The translations under genes were made by a program, and so were the position numbers. The notes under the pieces were generated by a model. It searched no databases and had not been told where the DNA came from. It saw nothing but the letters and a program-made list of their open reading frames with translations. Source: Nitrospiria bacterium (GTDB taxonomy: Bacteria; Nitrospirota; Nitrospiria; JACQBZ01). From it: DNA of 24,143 nt. The stretch spans positions 1 to 24,143 of the forward strand of contig CAKKOZ010000072.1 in assembly GCA_919901335.1 (NCBI GenBank), read 5' to 3'. Of this stretch, positions 1 to 7,297 are shown in pieces; position 1 is the stretch's first letter; each line of letters begins with the position of its first letter.

Positions 1-14
1 CCCGTATCACGGGC

Positions 15-38
15 CCGGTCGAACTAAACCGGTTGAAC
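15..38. repeat. Imperfect 10-bp direct repeat at window start
   Basis: CCGGTCGAAC (15-24) and CCGGTTGAAC (29-38) are 9/10 identical and lie 14 bp apart. The same bases also allow a 5-bp stem, CCGGT (15-19) with ACCGG (28-32). Another small hairpin, CCCGT/ACGGG, sits at 1-13. These may belong to the 3' region of a gene outside the window or to an operator. I see no open reading frame between 1 and 241 with a good ribosome binding site. Confidence 0.3.
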
Positions 39-110
39 AATGAGAAGACACGGGAATCATCTTACTTTATTAATGATCGCGCTGTCAAGAAAGCAGAGGG
101 TAAAAAATGC

Positions 111-139
111 TTGACAAATTGTGTTTCAAATTATACAGT
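111..139 (+). promoter_or_regulatory. Predicted sigma70-type promoter for the cytochrome c gene
   Basis: A perfect -35 box TTGACA (111-116) is followed after 17 bp by TACAGT (134-139), or after 15 bp by TATACA (132-137). Transcription would start near 146, leaving a leader of roughly 95 nt before the ATG at 242. The stretch TTGACAAATTG recurs in the promoter at 2294, which supports both predictions. Confidence 0.6.
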
Positions 140-241
140 ACGTTCCGTTTTCTTTCGCGTCCCATTGCTCCAGTTGGTGACGTATCGCGATTAACATGGT
201 CGGAAGAGCATCTCACACGGGATCTCACACAAGGAGGAGTT

Positions 242-685
242 ATGAAGTACGGGTTGGGAAGTTTTGTATTGTTGGCGGTCTTGGTTTCCGGTTCTTATAC
301 GGCATATGCGGCGGAGAAGGATCCCTGTGCGGCTCGCGTGCCGGCGGACCAGCTGGCTGCGGCCAAGGCGGAAAAGAATCCTTATGTCGGAAATGCGGCC
401 GCCATCGCGGAAGGAAAGACGATTTTTGAGGGGAAAGGCGTCTGCTTTACCTGTCATGGGATGACCGGTCATGGCGACGGCGATGCGGGCAAGGCCCTCG
501 ACCCGACCCCCCGGAATTTTGGAAATGCCAAGTTTCATGCCTGCAAGACGGATGGCGAGATGTTGTGGGTGATCCGGAACGGAAGCGCCGGCACCGGCAT
601 GATCCCGGCCGTGATCACCGGCATTCTCACCGAGGATGAAGCCAAAAAGGCACAGGCATACGAGAAAACCTTCAAGGGGAAATAA
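242..685 (+). CDS. Periplasmic class I c-type cytochrome (mono-heme)
   Basis: This 147-residue protein is a small soluble electron carrier exported to the periplasm. Residues 1-24 form a Sec signal peptide ending in AYA-A. One CXXCH heme motif (C68-F-T-C71-H72) is followed by GHGDGDAGKALDP, typical of the class I fold. M120 in GTGMIP is the likely distal heme ligand, in the usual position near the C terminus. I chose the ATG at 242 because a strong Shine-Dalgarno AAGGAGG (231-237) lies just upstream; an in-frame ATG at 107 would overlap the predicted promoter and bury the signal peptide. C29 and C101 could form a disulfide. The gene has its own promoter and terminator, so it is probably monocistronic. 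The redox partner cannot be named from the sequence. Confidence 0.9.
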   Translation: MKYGLGSFVLLAVLVSGSYTAYAAEKDPCAARVPADQLAAAKAEKNPYVGNAAAIAEGKTIFEGKGVCFTCHGMTGHGDGDAGKALDPTPRNFGNAKFHACKTDGEMLWVIRNGSAGTGMIPAVITGILTEDEAKKAQAYEKTFKGK

Positions 686-712
686 CCCGATTGATTTAGA
701 TCCTGTTTTAAT

Positions 713-743
713 AAAAAGGGCCCCGTTGATCGGGGCCTTTTTT
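713..743 (+). terminator. Rho-independent terminator after cytochrome c
   Basis: GGCCCCG (719-725) pairs with CGGGGCC (731-737) around a 5-nt loop and is followed by a T run (738-743). The stem can extend through A/T pairs with the preceding A run. It lies 28 nt past the cytochrome stop codon. Confidence 0.93.
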
Positions 744-750
744 ATTTCTG

Positions 751-780
751 TTGACTTGCCGGATTGGCCTCATGCATCAT
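751..780 (+). promoter_or_regulatory. Possible promoter for the SUMF1-like lipoprotein gene
   Basis: TTGACT (751-756) is followed after 18 bp by CATCAT (775-780), a 4/6 match to the -10 consensus. It sits directly after the terminator. If used, transcription would start at about 787-788, at the predicted ATG, implying an almost leaderless message. No Shine-Dalgarno is seen upstream of that ATG, which agrees with this. Confidence 0.3.
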
Positions 781-787
781 GCACCGC

Positions 788-1609
788 ATGCGATTATTGT
801 ATCGGGGGGCCGCCCTCTCCATCATGTTTTTCTCGATGCTCGTCTTAAGTTGCGGATTTCAAATCCCAAGCGACATGGTTTTGGTTCCGGCTGGATCCTT
901 TCTCATGGGGACGGATGAAGTTCAACTCGAAACGGTTGCGGAAGAAGCCGGCATTGCGAAGCCGTGGGTTCTGGACGCCGCGCCGGCCCGTCGAGTCTTC
1001 CTTCCTTCTTTTCTCATTAATCGGCATGAAGTAACCAATGGAGATTATTTCCGGTTCGTGGAGGCCAAGGGGTTTCCCGTCCTCCCGTATTGGCCCGCCA
1101 GCCGGCCGCGTCCGGATCAAGAGCGCCTGCCGGTATTTTATGTGAACTGGCAGGAAGCCGATGCCTATTGCCGGTGGCTTGGCAGGCGGCTGCCCACGGA
1201 GGCGGAATGGGAGAAAACGGCACGCGGTCCGGATGGCTGGATCTACCCGTGGGGTTATTTCTTCGACTATCGGCGTGCGAATGTCGGCGGTCTTTACTCC
1301 GGGCCGATGCCGGTCGGGAGTTTTCCACGCGGTCAAAGTCCGTACGGCGCCTACGATATGATTGGAAACGTGTGGGAATGGACGGCCGACTGGTACCGGT
1401 CCTATCCGGGGGCGTCCTACGCCTCGGCCGATTTCGGCGAGACGTATCGCGTGGCCCGTGGAAACTCATGGGCGGGACTGGGGCATTTCTCGCCCAACGT
1501 TTTGGAAGAAGTGAAGGCGGGTGAAGCCCGGGCGACCTATCGTTTGTATTTCCCCCCGAACATCGCGCTGGAAGACGTCGGGTTTCGATGCGCCGCTCTC
1601 CTTCCCTGA
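788..1609 (+). CDS. SUMF1/FGE-fold lipoprotein, probably non-catalytic
   Basis: The 273-residue protein has a lipoprotein signal peptide with lipobox V-L-S-C (lipid Cys at residue 22), so it should be anchored in the envelope. The rest matches the formylglycine-generating-enzyme/sulfatase-modifying-factor fold: MVLVPAGSFLMG (30-41), NRHEVTNGDYFRF (78-90), VNWQEADAYCRWLGRRLPTEAEWE (119-142), then GNVWEWTADW and a terminal GFRCA. In true FGE the two catalytic cysteines follow the RGGS(W/F) segment; here the stretch after ARGNSW contains no cysteine until the final GFRC. I infer a structural or binding role rather than sulfatase maturation, and no sulfatase gene is nearby. ATG 779 is an alternative start; 788 gives the cleaner signal peptide. 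The last 22 nt overlap the next gene. Confidence 0.82.
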   Translation: MRLLYRGAALSIMFFSMLVLSCGFQIPSDMVLVPAGSFLMGTDEVQLETVAEEAGIAKPWVLDAAPARRVFLPSFLINRHEVTNGDYFRFVEAKGFPVLPYWPASRPRPDQERLPVFYVNWQEADAYCRWLGRRLPTEAEWEKTARGPDGWIYPWGYFFDYRRANVGGLYSGPMPVGSFPRGQSPYGAYDMIGNVWEWTADWYRSYPGASYASADFGETYRVARGNSWAGLGHFSPNVLEEVKAGEARATYRLYFPPNIALEDVGFRCAALLP

Positions 1610-2244
1610 CCCTCCAAGAGTTGAGGAATGATTCCCTCCAAAAACGGGACGCCATCCGGTCACGCTTAAAGGAATTTGAACGGCGATTTCATGCCGGGGA
1701 TGCGGAGATCTTCAAGGAGCTCTGCTTTTGTATTCTGGCGGCCAACTCCAGCGCCGAGATGGGCATGAAGACGCTGGCCGCCATCGAGGACATCCTGCTG
1801 GAAGCCGATCTTCCCACGCTCCGGAACCGGCTAAGTCGAGGATTCCGATACTGGCGGGTGCGGCCTTCCTATATTGTGCATACGCGGGATTACTTAAGAC
1901 GGGAATACGGGTTCAAACTCCGGGAACTCCTCCAATCGTTTCCGGATCACGAAAGCCGCCGGGCCTTCCTCGCCTGCAATAAAGACATTAAAGGAATCGG
2001 ATGGAAGGAAGCCAGTCATTTTTTGCGCAACATCGGTTACCGCGGTTATGCTATTTTAGACAAACATATTCGCAATTGCCTGTGCGAACTCGGTGTGATC
2101 CGCAGGAGCCGAAAGCCGCTTTCTCCGGATCGGTATCGACGGATCGAGCGGAAGATGCGGGCCTTCTCGAATCGGACCGGCATTGACATGGATGAGATGG
2201 ACCTGCTTCTCTGGAGCCGAAAAACCGGAAAAATCTTAAAATAA
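1588..2244 (+). CDS. ogg: N-glycosylase/DNA lyase, archaeal-type Ogg2 family
   Basis: This 218-residue enzyme should excise 8-oxoguanine from DNA and cleave the abasic site. The helix-hairpin-helix motif KGIGWKEASHFLRNIGY carries the catalytic lysine K140, and AILDKHI carries the catalytic aspartate D158. The 18-residue spacing equals that of the K/D pair I recall for the Methanocaldococcus enzyme. The C terminus ends LLLWSRKTGKILK with a terminal lysine, as in Ogg2 proteins, where it contacts the base. Length is normal for the family. The start at 1588 overlaps the lipoprotein gene by 22 nt, so the two are probably co-transcribed. Function in cytoplasmic base-excision repair is confident; its link to the lipoprotein is unexplained. 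Confidence 0.9.
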   Translation: MRRSPSLTLQELRNDSLQKRDAIRSRLKEFERRFHAGDAEIFKELCFCILAANSSAEMGMKTLAAIEDILLEADLPTLRNRLSRGFRYWRVRPSYIVHTRDYLRREYGFKLRELLQSFPDHESRRAFLACNKDIKGIGWKEASHFLRNIGYRGYAILDKHIRNCLCELGVIRRSRKPLSPDRYRRIERKMRAFSNRTGIDMDEMDLLLWSRKTGKILK

Positions 2245-2293
2245 ACCATGGGTTCGTTTCTTGACCCGTCGATAGTAAAACCGTCGGGTTTCC

Positions 2294-2322
2294 TTGACAA
2301 ATTGAGGATACTGGTATAGATT
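2294..2322 (+). promoter_or_regulatory. Predicted promoter of the beta-oxidation operon
   Basis: TTGACA (2294-2299) is followed after 17 bp by TAGATT (2317-2322). An alternative -10, TATAGA (2315-2320), has a 15-bp spacer and is preceded by an extended TGG. The rest of the 2245-2381 gap holds only a weak imperfect hairpin at 2264-2289 (ACCCG/CGGGT), which lies between the ogg stop and this promoter and has no clear T run. Confidence 0.65.
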
Positions 2323-2381
2323 GGACCCACATCGCTTGGGGTTCCCGTCCATGCGGGGTGGTTCTTCCGAGGAGAAAGAGG

Positions 2382-4067
2382 ATGCAGAAACCCTGGCTCA
2401 AGTCGTACGAACACGGCGTTCCGGCCAGCATCAATTACCCCAACATTCCGCTACCGCAACTTCTGTTTGAAACCGTCCGGCGATATCCAAAATCCCCCGC
2501 GTTGATCTATTACGGCAAGACCATTACCTACGAGCAGCTCGATCGCCTGAGCAACCGCCTGGCGAACTCACTCATCGAATTGGGACTGCAAAAAGGCGAT
2601 CGCGTGGCGATCATGCTTCCCAACATTCCCCAGTGCGTGATTGCATACTTCGGCGCCTTGAAGGCCGGCGCGATCGTGGTCCAGACGAACCCGCTTTACG
2701 TCGAGCGGGAACTGGAGCATCAGATCAACGATTCCGGAGCCGAGACGATCATCGCGCTGGATTTATTCTACGAAAAGATTACCCGAATCCAGCACCGCGT
2801 TCCCCTCAAGCGCATCATCCTGACCGGCGCCGGTGATTATCTTCCGCCGATTCTTAAACTTCTATATCCCTTAAAACAGATGAGGGAGGGACAGCGTGTC
2901 CGGGTTCCCCGGCGGCCGCCGATCTACGACTTTGTAAAGTTGCTCAAACAGACGGAGGCCGTTCAGCCGATTGTTCCCGTCAAGCCGGAGGACACGGCGC
3001 TCTTCCAGTATACCGGCGGAACCACGGGCGTGCCGAAGGGCGTCATGCTGAGCCACAACAACCTGGTGGCCAATGCCTATCAATGCCGGTACTGGATGCC
3101 CTCCCTCCGGGACGGGGAGGAGGTTTTTCTGGGCGTGGTTCCATTTTTTCATGTGTACGGTTTGAGCACCTGCATGAACCTCGCCCTCCTGGTCGGCGGC
3201 TGTCTTGTTCTGCTGCCCCGCTTCAAGACGGACGACGTGCTTAAAGCGATCGTCAAATACCGGGTCACGATCTTCATGGGCGTGCAGGCGATGTACGTGG
3301 CGATCAACAATGATCCCCGCATCGGGAAATTTGATCTCTCCTCGATCCGGATCTGCATCAGCGGCGCCGGGCCGCTGCACGGCGAGGTTCAGGACCGATT
3401 TGAAGAGCTGACCGGCGGGAAACTGGTCGAGGGATACGGTTTGAGCGAGGCCTCGCCGGTGACGCACTGCACGCCCATTTACGGCGAACGGAAGAAGGGC
3501 TCGATCGGTCTGCCTTTTCCGGATACAGATGCCAAAGTCGTGGATCAGGAAACCGGTCAGCGGGACCTTCCGGTCGGAGAGATCGGCGAGCTGGTGATTC
3601 GCGGACCCCAGGTGATGCAGGGTTACTGGAAGAAGGAAGATGAAACGAAGAACGTACTGCGCGACGGATGGCTTTATACCGGTGACCTAGCCCGAATGGA
3701 TGAGGATGGTTATTTCACCATCGTGGATCGGAAGAAGGACATGATCAAGACGCGCGGCGAAAACGTTTATCCCCGTGAGGTCGAAGAGGCGCTATTCCGT
3801 CACCCGAAGATCCAAGAAGCCGTCGTGGTCGGGATTCCGGACACCTTCAGCGTCGAGGTGATCAAGGCGTATGTGGTGCTCAGGGACCGGGAGCATGCGA
3901 CGGCCGAGGAGATCATTGACTACTGCAACAAGGAATTGGCCAAGTTTAAAGTGCCGAAGTGGATCGAATTCCGCAAGGAATTGCCCAAGACGATGGTCGG
4001 CAAGGTCTTGAGGCGCGTCCTCCTTGAAGAAGAGAAGAAAAAGAAGGGGGAGGGGACCGGTTTGTGA
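2382..4067 (+). CDS. fadD: Long-chain fatty-acid CoA ligase (FadD-type)
   Basis: The 561-residue protein activates fatty acids with ATP and CoA to acyl-CoA via an acyl-adenylate. It is a complete member of the ANL superfamily. The phosphate-binding motif YTGGTTGVPKG is at 210-220, followed by GYGLSEASPVTHCTP, then GWLYTGDLARMDEDGY and VDRKKDMIKTRGENVYP of the hinge and C-terminal domain. The catalytic lysine is K541 in LPKTMVGKVLRR. The ATG at 2382 is chosen because GAGGAG (2369-2374) stands 7 nt upstream; an in-frame GTG at 2358 lacks such a site. It is the first gene of an operon with hydroxyacyl-CoA dehydrogenase, enoyl-CoA hydratase and a patatin-like hydrolase, so it likely feeds beta-oxidation or lipid remodelling. 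Exact chain length cannot be read from sequence. Confidence 0.93.
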   Translation: MQKPWLKSYEHGVPASINYPNIPLPQLLFETVRRYPKSPALIYYGKTITYEQLDRLSNRLANSLIELGLQKGDRVAIMLPNIPQCVIAYFGALKAGAIVVQTNPLYVERELEHQINDSGAETIIALDLFYEKITRIQHRVPLKRIILTGAGDYLPPILKLLYPLKQMREGQRVRVPRRPPIYDFVKLLKQTEAVQPIVPVKPEDTALFQYTGGTTGVPKGVMLSHNNLVANAYQCRYWMPSLRDGEEVFLGVVPFFHVYGLSTCMNLALLVGGCLVLLPRFKTDDVLKAIVKYRVTIFMGVQAMYVAINNDPRIGKFDLSSIRICISGAGPLHGEVQDRFEELTGGKLVEGYGLSEASPVTHCTPIYGERKKGSIGLPFPDTDAKVVDQETGQRDLPVGEIGELVIRGPQVMQGYWKKEDETKNVLRDGWLYTGDLARMDEDGYFTIVDRKKDMIKTRGENVYPREVEEALFRHPKIQEAVVVGIPDTFSVEVIKAYVVLRDREHATAEEIIDYCNKELAKFKVPKWIEFRKELPKTMVGKVLRRVLLEEEKKKKGEGTGL

Positions 4068-4109
4068 AAAAGGTCGTTGTGTCCGTACGGGATTGGGTGT
4101 GAGGATTCC

Positions 4110-5321
4110 ATGAATGTCAAAAAGGCGGCCGTGATCGGCGCGGGAACCATGGGGGCGCAGATCGCTCAAACGATCAGCCTGGCCGGTATTCCGGTCGTCC
4201 TCATGGATGTTCACGAGGCGTACGTCCAGCGCGGCCTGGAGACCGTTCGGAAGATTTATCAGGCGCGCGTTGAAAAGAGAAAAATGAAAGAGGCCGAGGC
4301 GTCACAGAAAACGGCGTTGGTCATCGGTTCCACCAACTACGAGGGATTCGGCGAGATGGACATCGTGATCGAGGCGGTGTTTGAAGACATGGATGTGAAG
4401 CGAAAGGTTTTCTCGGCGCTCGATGCCGCTTGTCCTCCGCGGACCCTCCTGGCCTCAAACACATCCTCCCTCTCGATATCGGCGGTCGCTTCCGTCACCC
4501 GGAGACCCAGGCAGGTCATCGGAATGCATTTTTTCAATCCGGTATATGCCATGAAACTGGTTGAGGTGATCCCCGGTCTGGATACCTCGCCCCAGACCGT
4601 CTCCGATGTCGTTGCTTTTTCAGAGCGGCTGGGCAAGATCCCGATCAAGGTTCAGGAATGCCCGGGGTTTGTGGTCAACCGATTGCTCATGCCCTATCTG
4701 AACGAGGCCGCGCTCGCGTTGCAGGAGGGAGCGGCTTCGCCGAAGGAGATGGATGAGGCGATGAGGGCGTTCGGGATGCCGATGGGCCCTTTCGCGCTGC
4801 TGGATATGATCGGCATTGACATCGCCGAGACGGTTTCTCAGATTCTATATGACGCCTTCGGGCCGCGGATGTCGGTCGCCGTTATTCTGTCCGAATGGGT
4901 CAAGGCGAAACGGTTCGGGAAAAAAAGCGGCGCGGGCGTCTATCGGTATGATGGTGAAAAAGATGAGCCGTTCTCCACAATCCTCCAGAAGGTTCGCAGG
5001 GACACCGGGATCGTCGGCACGCAGTTCGCTCCGGAACGGCTGCTTCTTTTAATGATCAACGAAGCGGCGATCTGTCTGCAGGAGGGAGTGGCCACGGCCG
5101 GGGACCTGGATCTTGCCATGGTAACCGGAACCGGTTTCCCGCAAGAGAAAGGCGGGCCTCTTCATTACGCCGACCAGGTCGGCCTGGACGTGGTTCTGGC
5201 CGAACTTCAACGGTACACGGCGGAACTCGGGCCGCGTTTCTGGCCGGCGCCGATTCTTAAGCGGATGGTCGGAGCGGGGCAGATCGGTCTGAAGGCCCGA
5301 CGGGGATTCTTTACGTATTAG
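4110..5321 (+). CDS. 3-hydroxyacyl-CoA dehydrogenase, two C-terminal domains (FadB C-half type)
   Basis: This 403-residue enzyme oxidises 3-hydroxyacyl-CoA to 3-ketoacyl-CoA with NAD. The N-terminal Rossmann motif is VIGAGTMGAQIA (8-19). The catalytic histidine is H140 in VIGMHFFNP, with S119/S120 in SNTSSLSI and N143 nearby. Two tandem C-terminal dimerisation domains follow (VNRLLMPYLNEAALALQEG and LLLLMINEAAICLQEG), the arrangement of the dehydrogenase half of FadB without the hydratase half. The ATG at 4110 is preceded by GAGG (4101-4104); an in-frame GTG at 4077 adds 11 unconserved residues. It lies 42 nt after the acyl-CoA synthetase and 9 nt before the separate enoyl-CoA hydratase gene, which supplies the missing activity. 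Confidence 0.92.
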   Translation: MNVKKAAVIGAGTMGAQIAQTISLAGIPVVLMDVHEAYVQRGLETVRKIYQARVEKRKMKEAEASQKTALVIGSTNYEGFGEMDIVIEAVFEDMDVKRKVFSALDAACPPRTLLASNTSSLSISAVASVTRRPRQVIGMHFFNPVYAMKLVEVIPGLDTSPQTVSDVVAFSERLGKIPIKVQECPGFVVNRLLMPYLNEAALALQEGAASPKEMDEAMRAFGMPMGPFALLDMIGIDIAETVSQILYDAFGPRMSVAVILSEWVKAKRFGKKSGAGVYRYDGEKDEPFSTILQKVRRDTGIVGTQFAPERLLLLMINEAAICLQEGVATAGDLDLAMVTGTGFPQEKGGPLHYADQVGLDVVLAELQRYTAELGPRFWPAPILKRMVGAGQIGLKARRGFFTY

Positions 5322-5330
5322 GAGATTCCG

Positions 5331-6113
5331 GTGGACCGACGTTGTGTCGTTCATACCATCGAAGAGTCCGTGGCCATGGTGATGCTGGACAATCCACCGG
5401 CCAATGCACTGAGCCGCGCCGTGCTGGACGAACTGGATCGAATCATCGCGGATCTGGATCAAAACAGGGAGGTCCGTGCGGTCGTGATCACCGGGTCCGG
5501 AAAAATGTTCGCGGCCGGCGCCGACATCCAAGAGATCGCTGAAATTGAGTCCGGAAAAACGGGGGAGCTTCTTTCGGCGCATGGCCAGGCCGTCATGAAT
5601 CGGATCGAGCGGATGAGCAAAGTTGTGATCGCGGCTGTCAACGGCCTGTTTTGTCTGGGCGGCGGGCTTGAACTCGCGATGGCCTGTCACCTGCGCATCG
5701 CCGGCGACCGCGTACGGCTGGGTCTTCCCGAAATCACACTCGGAATCATGCCGGGCTTCGGAGGGACTCAGCGGCTGCCCCGGCTGGTGGGCGTCGCGAA
5801 GGCCCTGGAGTTGATTCTTACGGGTGACCGGATCAAGGCCCAGGAGGCCGTAGAATTCGGATTAGTGAATGAGGTCGTTCCGGACCCCGAAGTTTTAAAA
5901 CGGGCCCGCGCCGTGGCCAAAAGGATCGCGGGGATGGGTCAAGTGGCGGTGCGGGCCTCGCTGATGGCGGTGGTCGAGGGACAGCCCCGGCCTCTCCCCG
6001 GTGGATTTGAGCTTGAATCGAAACTGTTCGGCACGCTCTGTGAGACGGCCGACATGAAGGAAGGTTTGAATGCCTTTCTGGAAAAGCGTCCGGCAAAATT
6101 TAAGAATTTGTGA
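5331..6113 (+). CDS. Enoyl-CoA hydratase (crotonase family)
   Basis: The 260-residue protein has the crotonase fold and should hydrate trans-2-enoyl-CoA to 3-hydroxyacyl-CoA. The oxyanion-hole segment is FAAGADIQEIAE (60-71). Both catalytic glutamates are present: E114 in GGGLELAMACH and E134 in GLPEITLGIMPGFGGTQRLPR, so hydratase activity is more likely than isomerase. The GTG start at 5331 is supported by AGGAG (5320-5324), which overlaps the stop of the dehydrogenase gene. Together with the upstream dehydrogenase it makes a split equivalent of FadB. Its stop codon overlaps a possible GTG start of the patatin gene (GTGA at 6110-6113). Confidence 0.93.
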   Translation: MDRRCVVHTIEESVAMVMLDNPPANALSRAVLDELDRIIADLDQNREVRAVVITGSGKMFAAGADIQEIAEIESGKTGELLSAHGQAVMNRIERMSKVVIAAVNGLFCLGGGLELAMACHLRIAGDRVRLGLPEITLGIMPGFGGTQRLPRLVGVAKALELILTGDRIKAQEAVEFGLVNEVVPDPEVLKRARAVAKRIAGMGQVAVRASLMAVVEGQPRPLPGGFELESKLFGTLCETADMKEGLNAFLEKRPAKFKNL

Positions 6114-6127
6114 GGATCAGCACGGGG

Positions 6128-7273
6128 ATGAACGGGATTAAGGTGAACAATCCATCGGAGTCGAACCGACCGATTCCTCCCTCGCGGGAAGGGAAAATGG
6201 CGCTGATTCTGGCCGGCGGAGGTTTCCCCGGATGGATGTATGAAATCGGCTGCCTGTCGGCGTTGGATGAATTCTTCGACGACGGTTTCTCGGTGACCGA
6301 TTTTGATATCTACGTCGGCACCAGCGCCGGCGCCAGCGTGGCGGCGTTGATCGCCAATCAGGTGAAGCCGGCGGATATTTTTGATGCGATCCGGGAGAAC
6401 AAAGACAGCCCGTTTAATTTCAAGAGCAGCCACATCTACAGCCTTGGCTATCAGGAAACATTCCATTTATTCAAGAAGTTGATGAAATCCGTCTTCCCCA
6501 TCATGCGGCACCTGTGGCGCAACCGCAAACGGTTTTCGGTGATTGATTTGTTCCACCTGATGGAGGAATATCTCCCCTCCGGGATTTTCACGCTTCAGAA
6601 TTACGATGCCCATCTCACGGGATTCTTCTCCCAACCCGGGTACACCAATGATTTCCGAAAACTGAAGCGGGAGCTGTACATCCCGGCAGTCGATGTCGAT
6701 TTGGGCCGGTACGACGTCTTCGGGGAAGGGGAATTCGCCGATGTCCCTATTTCCAAGGCCGTCACGGCCTCCTCCGCGGTTCCGATCGTTTTCCAGCCGG
6801 TTCAGATCAGGGGCCGGGACTACATTGACGGCGGTGTAGGCCGGGTCGCCTATATGGACATCGCGATCAACCACGGCGCCTCGTCGCTGTTTGTGATCAA
6901 TCCAATCGTTCATATCGTCAACGACCGGACCAAGGTCTGTATTCCGACTTTCTACGGCTCCTGCGGCGGCCTGAAGGAGAAGGGGATGTCGTACATCTTC
7001 GATCAGGGCAACCGGATCAGCACGGATGCCCGGATCTATCTGGGCCTGAAGCGATACCAAGCCGAGCATCCGAAGAAGGATTTTCTCCTGATCCAGCCCG
7101 ATCCCTCCGATACCTTGATGTTTTTGTACAATGTCATCAATCTGGCGGCCCGCCTGGAGATTCTGAATTACGGCTATGTCTCAACCATGAACATCTTGAA
7201 AACCCAGTTTTCAACCTACGAGAAGTGCTTCGCCAAGCACGGCGTCAAGGTGACGTTAAAACGGTTTCGTTGA
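6128..7273 (+). CDS. Patatin-like phospholipase/acyl hydrolase
   Basis: This is a 381-residue serine hydrolase of the patatin family with a complete Ser-Asp dyad. An oxyanion-hole stretch LILAGGGFPGW is near the N terminus, the nucleophile elbow is GTSAG with S66, and the partner aspartate is D234 in YIDGGVG. It should release fatty acids from phospholipid or another acyl ester. No signal peptide is visible, so it is probably cytoplasmic or peripheral. Being last in the operon with the acyl-CoA synthetase, it could supply free fatty acids for activation. The start is uncertain: GTG 6110 would overlap the previous stop as GTGA, while ATG 6128 has GAGGA (6112-6116) upstream. Both are ahead of the conserved domain. 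Confidence 0.85.
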   Translation: MNGIKVNNPSESNRPIPPSREGKMALILAGGGFPGWMYEIGCLSALDEFFDDGFSVTDFDIYVGTSAGASVAALIANQVKPADIFDAIRENKDSPFNFKSSHIYSLGYQETFHLFKKLMKSVFPIMRHLWRNRKRFSVIDLFHLMEEYLPSGIFTLQNYDAHLTGFFSQPGYTNDFRKLKRELYIPAVDVDLGRYDVFGEGEFADVPISKAVTASSAVPIVFQPVQIRGRDYIDGGVGRVAYMDIAINHGASSLFVINPIVHIVNDRTKVCIPTFYGSCGGLKEKGMSYIFDQGNRISTDARIYLGLKRYQAEHPKKDFLLIQPDPSDTLMFLYNVINLAARLEILNYGYVSTMNILKTQFSTYEKCFAKHGVKVTLKRFR

Positions 7274-7297
7274 GATCGGGGCGAGAGGGTTCTTCCG

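Noticed and set aside
107..241. N-terminal extension of the cytochrome gene from an ATG at 107
   Set aside because: It would contain the predicted promoter, displace the signal peptide from the N terminus, and ignore the strong AAGGAGG before ATG 242.
2871..3467. 198-codon minus-strand frame inside the acyl-CoA ligase gene
   Set aside because: Antisense shadow of a conserved gene with no recognisable domain and no ribosome binding site seen.
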